Both the position numbers and the translations under genes were made by a program. A stretch of DNA of 64,000 nt from Brevibacillus sp. DP1.3A. Lineage in GTDB: Bacteria > Bacillota > Bacilli > Brevibacillales > Brevibacillaceae. Below the pieces are notes generated by a model that was not told the DNA's origin, did not search any database, and worked only from the letters and a program-made list of their open reading frames with translations. Numbering within the stretch: position 1 is the first letter of the stretch; every line of letters begins with the position of its first letter. Below are positions 16,616 to 26,339 of this stretch, in pieces. Location of the stretch: the NCBI RefSeq assembly GCF_013284245.2, contig NZ_CP085876.1:2711001-2775000 (forward strand), written 5' to 3'.

Positions 16616-16906
16616 ATGATGTTTGTTCGAGTGGTGACAATCAGTAGTAAAGAGGGAATGGAGGAGCAACTGAGGCAAATAGGGCGAAATGTACTTGTTC
16701 CTCTCAATAAAGCCGCAGGAAGTGTAGATGTATATTTCATGGAGCCTAGCTTAGAAACGGACAATCCCTTTTTTGGTGTCGTAAGTATCTGGAGAGAGAA
16801 GGAGGCGTTGGAGACGATGAAAAATAGCGGAAGTTATCGTGACATGCTCAAAGACATTGGACCAATGATTGAATCTGTCACGGATCATTTATATGTGGTC
16901 GAGTAA
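16616..16906 (+). CDS. Antibiotic biosynthesis monooxygenase (ABM) domain protein
   Basis: This 96-aa single-domain dimeric alpha-beta barrel protein shows the ABM pattern (FVRVVTISSKEGMEEQLRQ, then SVDVYFMEP and VVSIWREKEALETMKNS). Relatives include small monooxygenases and haem-degrading enzymes, but the haem-ligand pattern of IsdG is not evident, so activity is open. AAGGAGG precedes two consecutive ATG codons at 16616 and 16619. It lies 29 nt after the Rrf2 gene and probably belongs to the same redox-related unit. Confidence 0.8.
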   Translation: MMFVRVVTISSKEGMEEQLRQIGRNVLVPLNKAAGSVDVYFMEPSLETDNPFFGVVSIWREKEALETMKNSGSYRDMLKDIGPMIESVTDHLYVVE

Positions 16907-16996
16907 TCCATTACGTAATGAGCTGGACTCCATCGTGAATGACTTGTTGGGTTGGAATGAATTGGTAGAAGAATGATTCCCGCCTAAGTCCACTTG

Positions 16997-17026
16997 GTAT
17001 GATATATCCCCTGATCTAGCATAATA
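16997..17026 (+). promoter_or_regulatory. Sigma-G-type promoter of the DNA ligase gene
   Basis: GTATG at 16997-17001, an 18-nt spacer and CATAATA at 17020-17026 match the sigma-G consensus at every defined position. The layout equals the one in front of gerA (8881-8910). Confidence 0.65.
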
Positions 17027-17078
17027 GTAGGAAGAACCTTCGAACGATTGAGGGTATTTTATTGACCTGAGGTGAACC

Positions 17079-18014
17079 ATGCATCCAATCATTCCGATGG
17101 AGCCAATATTATGTGACGTAATTCCTCAAGGATCAGACTGGATTGCCCAAGTGAAGTGGGATGGTGTCCGGATACTGACCTACTTTGATGGTCATCAAAC
17201 GAGATTATTTAATCGTCGGTTAAATGAACGGACTTTTCATTTTCCTGAAGTAGCAGACATTCATTCGTACTGCAAAGCTCGATCTGTCATAGTAGATGGA
17301 GAAATTATTGCATTAGGACCGGACGGAAAACCATCGTTTCATGAAGTGATGCGACGGGATGGAATAAGACGTTTGGAGAAAGTTAGCCATGTGCGAAAAG
17401 AAGTTCCTATTACATATATGATTTTTGATGTCATCTTTTTCGACGAGCAGTGGATCAATCTGCGTTCATTGAAAGAAAGGATTCATATCCTACAAGAAAT
17501 AATCGTGACGAATGACCATATCCAATTAGTTTCCAACCACGATAATGGAAAAGCGTTGTTTACTGTCATTCAGCAACAAGGCATGGAAGGCATTATCATG
17601 AAAGATCTAAACAGCAAATATGTTATTGGGCGTAAAGAAAAACAATGGCAAAAGAAAAAATACTATCGGGATATCGTAGCGGTTGTAGGAGGAGTAACGA
17701 TACGAGACAACATCGTAAACGCAGTACTGTTGGGGCTATACGATTCAGAAGGTAGGTTACTTTATATTGGACATGCAGGGGCAGGGAGATTAACGCGGAA
17801 CGATTGGATGGCACTAACAGAGAGGATCGTGCCACTCATACAAAAGGATATGCCCTTCTTTAACAAACCCGAAAGGAATAGAGGAGCGATTTGGCTACAA
17901 CCAAATGTTACTGTGAAAGTGAACTTCGCAGAATGGACAGAGGGTTATACGTTACGACAACCAAGCATACAAGCAATTGTTGATATACCTACTGATCAAT
18001 GTGTGCTGGAGTGA
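17079..18014 (+). CDS. ATP-dependent DNA ligase (stand-alone LigD-type ligase, NHEJ)
   Basis: This enzyme seals strand breaks using ATP. The nucleotidyltransferase motifs are visible: KWDGVR with the adenylated Lys near residue 24, DGEIIA, YMIFDVIFF, EGIIMK and a degenerate motif V (WQKKKYYR). An OB-fold follows (LLYIGHAGAGR near 226). At 311 aa it lacks polymerase and phosphoesterase domains. GAGGTGAACC precedes the ATG. The sigma-G-like promoter at 16997-17026 points to forespore expression, as for B. subtilis ykoU-ykoV, so repair of spore DNA with Ku (22162-23115) and the polymerase (7892-8806) is the likely role. Confidence 0.9.
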   Translation: MHPIIPMEPILCDVIPQGSDWIAQVKWDGVRILTYFDGHQTRLFNRRLNERTFHFPEVADIHSYCKARSVIVDGEIIALGPDGKPSFHEVMRRDGIRRLEKVSHVRKEVPITYMIFDVIFFDEQWINLRSLKERIHILQEIIVTNDHIQLVSNHDNGKALFTVIQQQGMEGIIMKDLNSKYVIGRKEKQWQKKKYYRDIVAVVGGVTIRDNIVNAVLLGLYDSEGRLLYIGHAGAGRLTRNDWMALTERIVPLIQKDMPFFNKPERNRGAIWLQPNVTVKVNFAEWTEGYTLRQPSIQAIVDIPTDQCVLE

Positions 18015-18017
18015 ACA

Positions 18018-18042
18018 ACATCCCTCATGAATCGAGGGATGT
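18018..18042 (+). terminator. Hairpin after the DNA ligase gene
   Basis: ACATCCCTC pairs with GAGGGATGT around a 7-nt loop, 4 nt after the stop. The T run is weak (CCTCTATTTG). Confidence 0.55.
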
Positions 18043-18122
18043 CCTCTATTTGAAATTTCTAAAAACAGCTTAAAATAATGAAGTCGCATGGGTATTTGTA
18101 GGAATTTTACGAAACTTTTTTA

Positions 18123-18151
18123 TTGATTAAGTATTGAATTCGAGCTATACT
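18123..18151 (+). promoter_or_regulatory. Sigma-A promoter of the structured RNA candidate
   Basis: TTGATT at 18123-18128 and TATACT at 18146-18151 are separated by exactly 17 nt. No open reading frame with a ribosome binding site begins in the next 200 nt. Confidence 0.65.
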
Positions 18152-18157
18152 ACTTGT

Positions 18158-18320
18158 ATCTAAAGTAATTGATGGGTTAGCGCATTGGGCTGTATCTGGT
18201 TGAGCTGCTTCCTCCTTCCGTGGTACGTCCACCACACCTCATGGGAAGGAAGCTACTCTCTGATATGGCCCTCTTTGTGTCTCGCTCGGGTTGGGAATGT
18301 TTGTGTTTCTTTAATCCTTT
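18158..18320 (+). ncRNA. Candidate structured non-coding RNA, 6S-RNA-like architecture
   Basis: This non-coding stretch behind a good promoter folds by hand into one long rod. TAAAG (18161-18165) pairs with CTTTA (18309-18313), then comes a large asymmetric open region (14 nt against 28 nt). Next are GCGCA/TGTGT, a perfect 10-bp helix 18187-18196 with 18262-18271, GAG/CTC, GCTTCC/GGAAGC, TTCC/GGAA and an apical GTGGT/ACCAC hairpin. It ends in a T run near 18318-18323. A closing stem, central bubble and terminal stem is the 6S RNA plan, but I cannot compare it with a covariance model. No other feature fills the 18015-18391 gap apart from the promoters listed. Confidence 0.45.
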
Positions 18321-18325
18321 TTTCA

Positions 18326-18355
18326 TTGATATATAATTAGAGACTTGTTTATAAT
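18326..18355 (+). promoter_or_regulatory. Sigma-A promoter of the DUF1904 gene
   Basis: TTGATA at 18326-18331, an 18-nt spacer and a consensus TATAAT at 18350-18355, 37 nt before the start codon. Confidence 0.7.
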
Positions 18356-18391
18356 GACTGTGCGAACTTATTTACGAAAGAAGGAATTGAC

Positions 18392-18721
18392 TTGCCGTTT
18401 CTTCGGTTTAAAGGCTTTGCGAAGCAAGACATAGAGCCCATTTCTCAGATTCTTATAGAAGAGTTTTCCAAAATTGCTGAGGTCGCTCAGGAAAAGGTGA
18501 AATTGGAGCTGCTTCAGGTAGATCAATTGACGAACAGTCCTTTGTCTGTAGAGATCATGATGTTTCCGCGTGAACAAAAGCAACATGACGCGATTGCTAG
18601 TGCCATACACGGCATTTTGAAGAACCAAGGCTTTCTACATGTCCATATTTTCTTCATTCTGCTATCGCCTTCTCTCTATTATAAAGAAGGACTTCCGTTG
18701 CAAGTCGGAATGACGAAATAA
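18392..18721 (+). CDS. DUF1904 family protein
   Basis: This 109-aa soluble alpha/beta protein belongs to the DUF1904 family (MPFLRFKGFAKQ start, VEIMMFPREQ centre, VHIFFILLSPSLYYKEG end), whose fold resembles small tautomerase-like proteins; function unknown. The start is TTG at 18392 behind AAGAAGGA. It has its own promoter (18326-18355) and terminator (18729-18767), so it is a monocistron. It lies directly downstream of the structured RNA candidate but is separated from it by a T-rich stretch. Confidence 0.82.
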   Translation: MPFLRFKGFAKQDIEPISQILIEEFSKIAEVAQEKVKLELLQVDQLTNSPLSVEIMMFPREQKQHDAIASAIHGILKNQGFLHVHIFFILLSPSLYYKEGLPLQVGMTK

Positions 18722-18728
18722 GCAAGAA

Positions 18729-18767
18729 AAAAGGTCGAGATCCTCCAACGGGATTTCGACCTTTTTC
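18729..18767. terminator. Bidirectional terminator
   Basis: AAAAGGTCGAGATCC pairs with GGGATTTCGACCTTTT and is flanked by A and T runs. It sits between the convergent DUF1904 gene and the small gene at 18770-18940. Confidence 0.85.
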
Positions 18768-18769
18768 TA

Positions 18770-18940
18770 TTAATAGTAGAGGCTTTCGGTTTGCAGGCAC
18801 TTGGAGCATGTTCGCGTAAGTGGAGTTTCGATATAGACGTGGCTGCAGTCCTGTTGAATCAGCCGCAATTGTTGTTTAGATTGCTCTAGCTCAGCCTCTA
18901 ATCGAATGATCTTTTCTCGTAAACGACTGGCTTCCTCCAT
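18770..18940 (-). CDS. Small coiled-coil protein with a cysteine/histidine cluster, 56 aa
   Basis: An ATG at 18940 preceded by AAGGGGGAT opens a 56-residue frame. Residues 1-30 form a charged amphipathic helix (REKIIRLEAELEQSKQQLR), and the tail holds Cys-x-His, then CSKC, which could bind zinc. It lies 15 nt downstream of thiC on the same strand and ends at the shared terminator, so it is probably co-transcribed under the TPP riboswitch. I do not recognise the family. Confidence 0.6.
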   Translation of the reverse strand: MEEASRLREKIIRLEAELEQSKQQLRLIQQDCSHVYIETPLTRTCSKCLQTESLYY

Positions 18941-18955
18941 AGGCATCCCCCTTCA

Positions 18956-20964
<2,009 letters not shown>

Positions 20965-21221
20965 TTTTTTTATTTTGGATTGCAAGAATAGGATAACGGG
21001 AAGTCCATTTAATTTCAAGGAAAATTTTCCAGTGAAAAAATTGCGGGTGTGCAACACATTTTCCTTCCCCCTATTCTCATGAATCGAACTAAAACTGTTT
21101 CTGTAGACCCACATGAATCCTATCTGTTACGATGAAGTTCGAAAAAAAGCAACTGCTTCCAGCGCTTTGATTTTTCTCGTTGTTGAAGCAGGTTGGAGAA
21201 GTATTTTTGAGGTGATGAGGT

Positions 21222-22103
21222 ATGGATGTCTATTCGGATCTAAAACAAGGAGAACGTGGAGCGTGGGTAAGTATTTTCGCCTACATATTCTGCTCTGTAT
21301 TAAAAATAGGAGTTGCGTATGTCACCGCGTCGGAAGCTTTAATGGCCGACGGTCTTAACAACTCAACGGATGTCGTCGCATCAATTGCTGTTTTGATCGG
21401 GCTTCGTATTGCAAGGAAACCACCTGATAATGATCACCCGTATGGTCATTTTCGGGCGGAGACGATTTCAGCACTTGTCGCATCATTTATTATGCTATTT
21501 GTCGGAGTTCAAGTCGTTACGAATGCCGTACCATCCTTATTGGACCCAAAGCATGCGGCTCCTGACCTGTTGGCAGGGTGGACAGCACTTGCGACTGCAG
21601 TCATTATGCTTTTCGTCTATCGCTATAATAAAAAGCTCGCCATTAAAACAAACAGCCAAGCACTAAATGCAGCGGCCGCTGACAACCGTTCAGACGCATT
21701 CGTCAGTATTGGGACGTTTATCGGGGTAGCTGGCGCACAATTTCAATTGCACTGGCTTGATCCTTTAGCTGCTTTTGTTGTTGGTCTCATCATCTTGAAG
21801 ACTGCTTGGGACATTTTCAGGGAAGCAACTCACCGTTTGACAGATGGCTTTGACGAAAGTGAGCTTGCGGACCTGCGGGCTACTATTTCCTCGATTTCGG
21901 GAGTTAAGGATATCAGTGACATCAAAGCCCGCTACCATGGCAGCAGCGTGCTGGTGGATGTTGTGATCCATGTAGATCCAGGTCTGAATGTGGTGGAGAG
22001 CCACACCATCACCGAGAAAATTGAAGAGCAGATGCGCAAGATTCACCGCATTAACGCCGTTCATATCCATATTGAACCATGCAGGAAGATGGTTCCAAAC
22101 TAG
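21222..22103 (+). CDS. Cation diffusion facilitator family transporter (MneP/YdfM-like)
   Basis: This metal(II)/proton antiporter of the cytoplasmic membrane has 293 aa: six hydrophobic segments, a first metal-site helix with EALMADGLNNSTD (about residues 38-50), DHPYGHFRAE, and DNRSDAFVS in helix V. The cytoplasmic C-terminal domain ends HIHIEP. B. subtilis YdfM (MneP), a manganese exporter, is the closest type I can name; the DNxxD/NxxxD arrangement fits Mn export, but the metal is inferred. GAGGTGATGAGG precedes the ATG. It is convergent with ku across a shared terminator. Confidence 0.88.
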   Translation: MDVYSDLKQGERGAWVSIFAYIFCSVLKIGVAYVTASEALMADGLNNSTDVVASIAVLIGLRIARKPPDNDHPYGHFRAETISALVASFIMLFVGVQVVTNAVPSLLDPKHAAPDLLAGWTALATAVIMLFVYRYNKKLAIKTNSQALNAAAADNRSDAFVSIGTFIGVAGAQFQLHWLDPLAAFVVGLIILKTAWDIFREATHRLTDGFDESELADLRATISSISGVKDISDIKARYHGSSVLVDVVIHVDPGLNVVESHTITEKIEEQMRKIHRINAVHIHIEPCRKMVPN

Positions 22104-22120
22104 ATTTCATGATGTGAATG

Positions 22121-22153
22121 CAAAAAACCTGTCCATAGTGGGCAGGTTTTTTT
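22121..22153. terminator. Bidirectional terminator between the CDF gene and ku
   Basis: AAAAAACCTGTCC and GGCAGGTTTTTTT form a stem with a 6-nt loop and symmetrical A/T flanks. Confidence 0.88.
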
Positions 22154-22161
22154 AGGTGCAA

Positions 22162-23115
22162 TTAAACAGGGGTAGCCTTCTTTTTGCGTAGTGTTTTGGT
22201 TGTAGACGTAGTCTTTTTCGGACTAGCTGCGGTCTCCTTTTTCGATACCTGCTCTTTTTCGGACGAGGAGGCAGCAGTGGTGCGTTTTCGCGCAGGCTTT
22301 GACGGAGTCGGTTCAGGCTCGATTTTGATGGGGACTGCGGCTTGACCGGCTGTAGACTCCAAGCTTTCTTTTAGGGCCTGCATGAGATCAATGACATTGG
22401 TTCTTGCCACGGTAGGTGCGGTAGCGATCTCCTGACCCTCCAGCTTATTCTCAATCAGTTTTTGCAGGTCGGATCGATACTCATCAGTATATTTTGTGGG
22501 ATCAAAAGGGATCGTCATATTGCTAATGAGCTCAGTTGCCATCTTCAGTTCATTTTCGGCCAATGGTACAGTGGCTTCCGGCAAGGCAGGGACTTGACTG
22601 ACGGGACGTACCTCATCTGGATAGAAGATCGTCTCCAGCATGATGCAATGCTCATACAGTCGGATAACGGCCAGGCTTTGCCGATTGCGCATCGTCACCT
22701 GTGCAACGCCGATCTTGCCTGTCTGTTCCATGGCGGAGCGCAGTAGGGCGTATGCTTTTTCACCAGTGTCCTGTGGGGATAGGAAATAGCTTTTATGAAA
22801 ATAAACCGGATCGATCTCCGACAAGTCTACGAAGTCGATAATTTCAATGGCTCTGCGTGTTTCTGGCGTAATGGCTTCCAGCTCATCATCGTCGATCATG
22901 ACAAAGTGTCCTTTTTCATATTCGAAGCCACGGACGATTTCGCTCGTATCAACTTCGCGTTGGCAGTGCGGGCACATTTTCGTGTACTTGATCGGGGTAT
23001 TGCACTCTTTATGAAGTTGGCGAAAGCGAATATCGCGCTCTTCCGTTGCGGTAAACATGCGAACAGGTATATTGACGAGGCCGAAGCTGATCGAGCCCTT
23101 CCACACCGTATGCAT
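22162..23115 (-). CDS. ku: Non-homologous end-joining protein Ku
   Basis: This homodimeric ring protein binds DNA double-strand ends and recruits the ligase and polymerase. The 317-aa protein starts MHTVWKGSISFGLVNIPV, a nearly invariant bacterial Ku start, with an internal CPHC that belongs to the zinc-ribbon-like region. The Ku core runs to about residue 255. The last 60 residues are low-complexity and rich in Lys, Ser, Thr and Ala, a basic tail of the type that binds DNA. AAGGAGG sets ATG 23115. Partners are the separate ligase and polymerase genes at 17079 and 7892. Confidence 0.95.
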   Translation of the reverse strand: MHTVWKGSISFGLVNIPVRMFTATEERDIRFRQLHKECNTPIKYTKMCPHCQREVDTSEIVRGFEYEKGHFVMIDDDELEAITPETRRAIEIIDFVDLSEIDPVYFHKSYFLSPQDTGEKAYALLRSAMEQTGKIGVAQVTMRNRQSLAVIRLYEHCIMLETIFYPDEVRPVSQVPALPEATVPLAENELKMATELISNMTIPFDPTKYTDEYRSDLQKLIENKLEGQEIATAPTVARTNVIDLMQALKESLESTAGQAAVPIKIEPEPTPSKPARKRTTAASSSEKEQVSKKETAASPKKTTSTTKTLRKKKATPV

Positions 23116-23197
23116 GCGGATACCTCCTTCACAGCTATTTTTGTATAGTATCTGTAACTGCATAGAAGAAGTGCCGAGGGAATTGAAGGTGGAAAAG

Positions 23198-23228
23198 TAA
23201 AAAGCCAGCCGATTCGATGTGGCTGGCC
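23198..23228 (-). terminator. Terminator after the 47-aa gene
   Basis: On the minus strand GCCAGCC pairs with GGCTGGC around a 10-nt loop and is followed by TTTTTAC. It separates the 47-aa gene from ku. Confidence 0.8.
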
Positions 23229-23238
23229 TCTTGTATAG

Positions 23239-23382
23239 CTACTGCCCATGTTTGACGATGTCTGATTGATCTGCACGTGATTGCATGTCTCGCGCCAGCT
23301 CGACATCTTTGCCAGTACGGTCCGCAATGGACTGGGCTTTGGACGCCTTCAGTTTTTGTGCAGACGGTCGTTTTTCTGCCAT
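23239..23382 (-). CDS. Small hypothetical protein, 47 aa
   Basis: The ATG at 23382 is set by GAAAGGAGTG upstream; an upstream extension of the frame crosses the promoter region and is not coding. The product is basic at the N-terminus (MAEKRPSAQKLKASKAQS) and polar throughout, with no membrane segment, resembling small spore or nucleoid-associated proteins in composition only. A CATACTA element (sigma-G-like -10) lies at 23437-23443 on the same strand, without a good -35, and two palindromes overlap the promoter region. Confidence 0.6.
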   Translation of the reverse strand: MAEKRPSAQKLKASKAQSIADRTGKDVELARDMQSRADQSDIVKHGQ

Positions 23383-23407
23383 GAACGACTCACTCCTTTC
23401 AGGCAAT

Positions 23408-23439
23408 CTACATGTAGAGGGTGTTGCAGGTACATGTAG
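23408..23439. repeat. Two TACATGTA palindromes, 22 bp apart, at the 47-aa gene promoter
   Basis: CTACATGTAG at 23408-23417 and TACATGTAG at 23431-23439 are centred 22 bp apart on the same DNA face. The second overlaps the CATACTA element and the first would lie just downstream of the transcription start, as repressor operators do. Confidence 0.5.
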
Positions 23440-23449
23440 TATGCGCTGC

Positions 23450-23486
23450 ACACAAAAAAATACCCCATCGTCAAATGACGAGGGGC
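23450..23486 (-). terminator. Minus-strand intrinsic terminator
   Basis: On the minus strand CCCCTCGTCA pairs with TGACGATGGGG and is followed by ATTTTTTT. It lies upstream of the 47-aa gene; the transcript it ends is not evident, because no minus-strand gene was recognised in 23487-23860. Confidence 0.7.
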
Positions 23487-23605
23487 AGCCGTTCAACTCC
23501 TCCCGATGAAGGGAGCGATGGCACGAAATGCTCCTATCAGACACGTCGTGCGCCAAAGTGAACAGCCTTTCAATTATGGGAGAGGAGAAACCGGAGGAAG
23601 AGCTT

Positions 23606-23725
23606 ATGGGGAAACGTAAGTCTTCTCCGCGGTTGTCAGCGACACCGTTGCGTCGCTATTCATCATCTTTTCCAATCGAAATGGGTTGTATACCTTTCTT
23701 ACACATAAATTTTTCCAGTTGCTAA
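23606..23725 (+). CDS. Possible small protein, 39 aa
   Basis: GGAGGAAGAGCTT precedes an ATG opening 39 codons (MGKRKSSPRLSATPLRRYSS... ending NFSSC). The ribosome binding site is excellent, but the product has no recognisable features, so this could be chance. It lies in the otherwise empty 23487-23865 interval before rsmD. Confidence 0.25.
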   Translation: MGKRKSSPRLSATPLRRYSSSFPIEMGCIPFLHINFSSC

Positions 23726-23865
23726 TTTTACGGGTGTATGCAGTTGTGATAGTATGATATCATTCTCAGTCTTAGAAAATGGAGTCTACCAACACGCGTT
23801 CAAAAAGTCGTCTTTTTGAACAACCTCTTACAACATACATAGGAAAGCAGACAGGTGAAGTGAGT

Positions 23866-24432
23866 ATGCGAGTCATCGCTGGAGAACACAGAGGAAGACG
23901 GTTGGCAGCAGTTCCGGGCAAAGGAACCAGACCGACAACTGATAAAGTTAAAGAATCGATTTTTAATATGATTGGTCCGTATTTCGATGGCGGTTGGGCA
24001 TTGGACCTATACGCAGGAACAGGTGGTCTCGGGATCGAGGCATTAAGTAGGGGAGCGGATCGCGCTGTTTTCGTGGAGCGAGATCATAAAGCTTTTGCCG
24101 TGGTAAAACAAAACGTCAGCACGTGCAGGCTGGACGATTATGCAGAACTATATCGGATGGATGCGGACCGCGCCATTCGCACACTGAGTACGCGCAATCA
24201 AAAATTTGATCTTGTCTTTTTGGACCCGCCATATGCCCAGCAAAAAATTGTCGAAGAAATTGAGATGTTGCAGGAGCTGGGAATGTTGGCGGACGGAGCG
24301 TGGATCGTGACTGAGCATGATATCGCAGACTCCTTTCCAGATGCGATTGGTCATTGTGTAAAGGATCGAGCGGCTAAGTATGGGGATACGGCCGTCACGG
24401 TATATTATTACGCTTTGGAGCCACAAGCCTAA
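23866..24432 (+). CDS. rsmD: 16S rRNA (guanine(966)-N(2))-methyltransferase RsmD
   Basis: This S-adenosylmethionine-dependent Rossmann-fold enzyme methylates G966 of 16S rRNA. The 188-aa protein has MRVIAGEHRGRRL at the start, SAM-binding DLYAGTGGLGIEALSRGA (about 46-63) and the catalytic FLDPPY (about 121-126). AGGTGAAG precedes ATG 23866. coaD follows 46 nt downstream, the order found in Bacillus (ylbH-coaD). Confidence 0.95.
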   Translation: MRVIAGEHRGRRLAAVPGKGTRPTTDKVKESIFNMIGPYFDGGWALDLYAGTGGLGIEALSRGADRAVFVERDHKAFAVVKQNVSTCRLDDYAELYRMDADRAIRTLSTRNQKFDLVFLDPPYAQQKIVEEIEMLQELGMLADGAWIVTEHDIADSFPDAIGHCVKDRAAKYGDTAVTVYYYALEPQA

Positions 24433-24472
24433 CTTTCAAATCAAGGTGCAAAAGAGCACCAAGGGAGGATAA

Positions 24473-24958
<486 letters not shown>

Positions 24959-24962
24959 ATTA

Positions 24963-26192
24963 TCACGTTTTGCTTCGGTTCATGCGCGAAAGAGTCAAGC
25001 TGGTACACAACAGAATCGCACCGACGCCGATGGCGATTCCCCCTGATAGGAGCAAGGTCTCCCACCAACTCGTCGCCGGAATCTCAGATTTCACTTGTAC
25101 AAATACAGGGACGGCTTTCTCCACGAACCAGGAGCTGACTGTGGCAAGAGGACCCCAAAAGACAAAGGTCAAAATCGCAGCTAGAAAAGCGTGCAGCGCT
25201 CTGGCAATCAAGTAAGGGGCGACGCGAATATCCGTTTCACTCAAGATACTCGCGACCTGCGCGTGAACACTCAAGCCGCCCCAGGACAATATTGCGCTGG
25301 CAATGGCCGCTTTCCAGACCAAGGAAACATTGTCAGGCACAATGCTCGCTGCTTGTGCGCCGAGGGTTACTTCGAACAACCCAGCCACGATTGCTTGGGA
25401 AAAAGTTGGTGGAAAACCAAAGGGACCGAGAATGATCGAGAGAAGCGTACTGATGATCTGTGTCAGATGAATCGTGGAGAATAGTTGAATTAATACCGAA
25501 AAAACAATGATGAAGCCACCGATCATGAGCAATGTATTCAGGGCGGATTGCACCGCTTCCCCCATTAATCTTCCGAACGGACGTCCATCGCGGACACGTG
25601 CCCGATGCATCGCTTGCAAGGCGCGTAAAGGAAGAGGCAGTGAATTTTTCTCTAATGGGGCTGAAGTAATGGCAAAAGGCGCATGGAAACGATAGATTAC
25701 GCCCATGAGTACAGCTGACAAATAATGAGTCAGAGCTAGTGTGATGCCCATTTGCTCACTGTGAAAAAATCCGATTGCTACTGCTCCCATGACGAATAAG
25801 GGGTCTCCGGTCGTTGTAAAAGAGACGAGACGTTCACCCTCAGCCTTCGTCACATTGCCTTGCAGACGCAGGCGTGTTGTCAGCTTTGCGGCTACCGGAT
25901 AGCCGGACGAGAAGCCCATAGCCAGTACGAACCCGCCAGTGCCCGGAACGTTAAACAGTGGGCGCATTAATGGCTCCAGTAACACGCCGACGAAATGAAC
26001 GACGCCCAGACCCATCAACACCTCAGACAGCACAATAAAGGGAAGGGTAGAGGGGAAAACTACCTCCCACCATATTTTCAGACCGCGTACGGCAGCTTCA
26101 AAAGAAATCTGCGAGTAAGCAATCAACGAAATAACAATGAAAACTGTCGAGATGGCGAGCAACAAAGTAAGTACGGGTGAGTGGCGTGACAT
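24963..26192 (-). CDS. ylbJ: Sporulation integral membrane protein YlbJ
   Basis: This 409-aa membrane protein has about eight hydrophobic segments and carries a nucleoside-recognition (Gate) domain, with FVLAMGFSSGYPVAAKLTTRL near residue 100. In B. subtilis ylbJ is expressed in the mother cell (sigma-E) and is needed for normal spore cortex formation. CAGGAGGAATCC sets ATG 26192. It lies between coaD and ylbK on the opposite strand, as in Bacillus. I could not find a convincing sigma-E promoter in the 147-bp divergent gap. Confidence 0.92.
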   Translation of the reverse strand: MSRHSPVLTLLLAISTVFIVISLIAYSQISFEAAVRGLKIWWEVVFPSTLPFIVLSEVLMGLGVVHFVGVLLEPLMRPLFNVPGTGGFVLAMGFSSGYPVAAKLTTRLRLQGNVTKAEGERLVSFTTTGDPLFVMGAVAIGFFHSEQMGITLALTHYLSAVLMGVIYRFHAPFAITSAPLEKNSLPLPLRALQAMHRARVRDGRPFGRLMGEAVQSALNTLLMIGGFIIVFSVLIQLFSTIHLTQIISTLLSIILGPFGFPPTFSQAIVAGLFEVTLGAQAASIVPDNVSLVWKAAIASAILSWGGLSVHAQVASILSETDIRVAPYLIARALHAFLAAILTFVFWGPLATVSSWFVEKAVPVFVQVKSEIPATSWWETLLLSGGIAIGVGAILLCTSLTLSRMNRSKT

Positions 26193-26339
26193 GGATTCCT
26201 CCTGAATCGAAGAAAAGTAGTAGTACATGTCTACGTGGCAGGCGGGAGAACTATGCGTAAGCTTGGTCGACGAATATCTCCCAAGTGCGAAAGGTACGGC
26301 GATTTACCACATAGGCTGGTTACGGGGAGGGGTTTTTCC

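Noticed and set aside
18243-18253. GGGAAGGAAGC, similar to the conserved tip of SRP (4.5S/scRNA)
   Set aside because: The opposite strand of the conserved SRP helix 8 (CAGGUC...AGCAGCC arrangement) is missing; the motif pairs instead with 18207-18219 in a different rod.
22896-23327. 143-codon minus-strand open frame overlapping the ku start
   Set aside because: It is out of frame with ku, passes through a terminator at 23198-23228 and has no ribosome binding site.
26193-26339. Sigma-E promoter for ylbJ
   Set aside because: AGATATT and CATAGTTC are present on the minus strand but 17 nt apart with mismatches, poorer than expected for sigma-E (spacer about 13-15).
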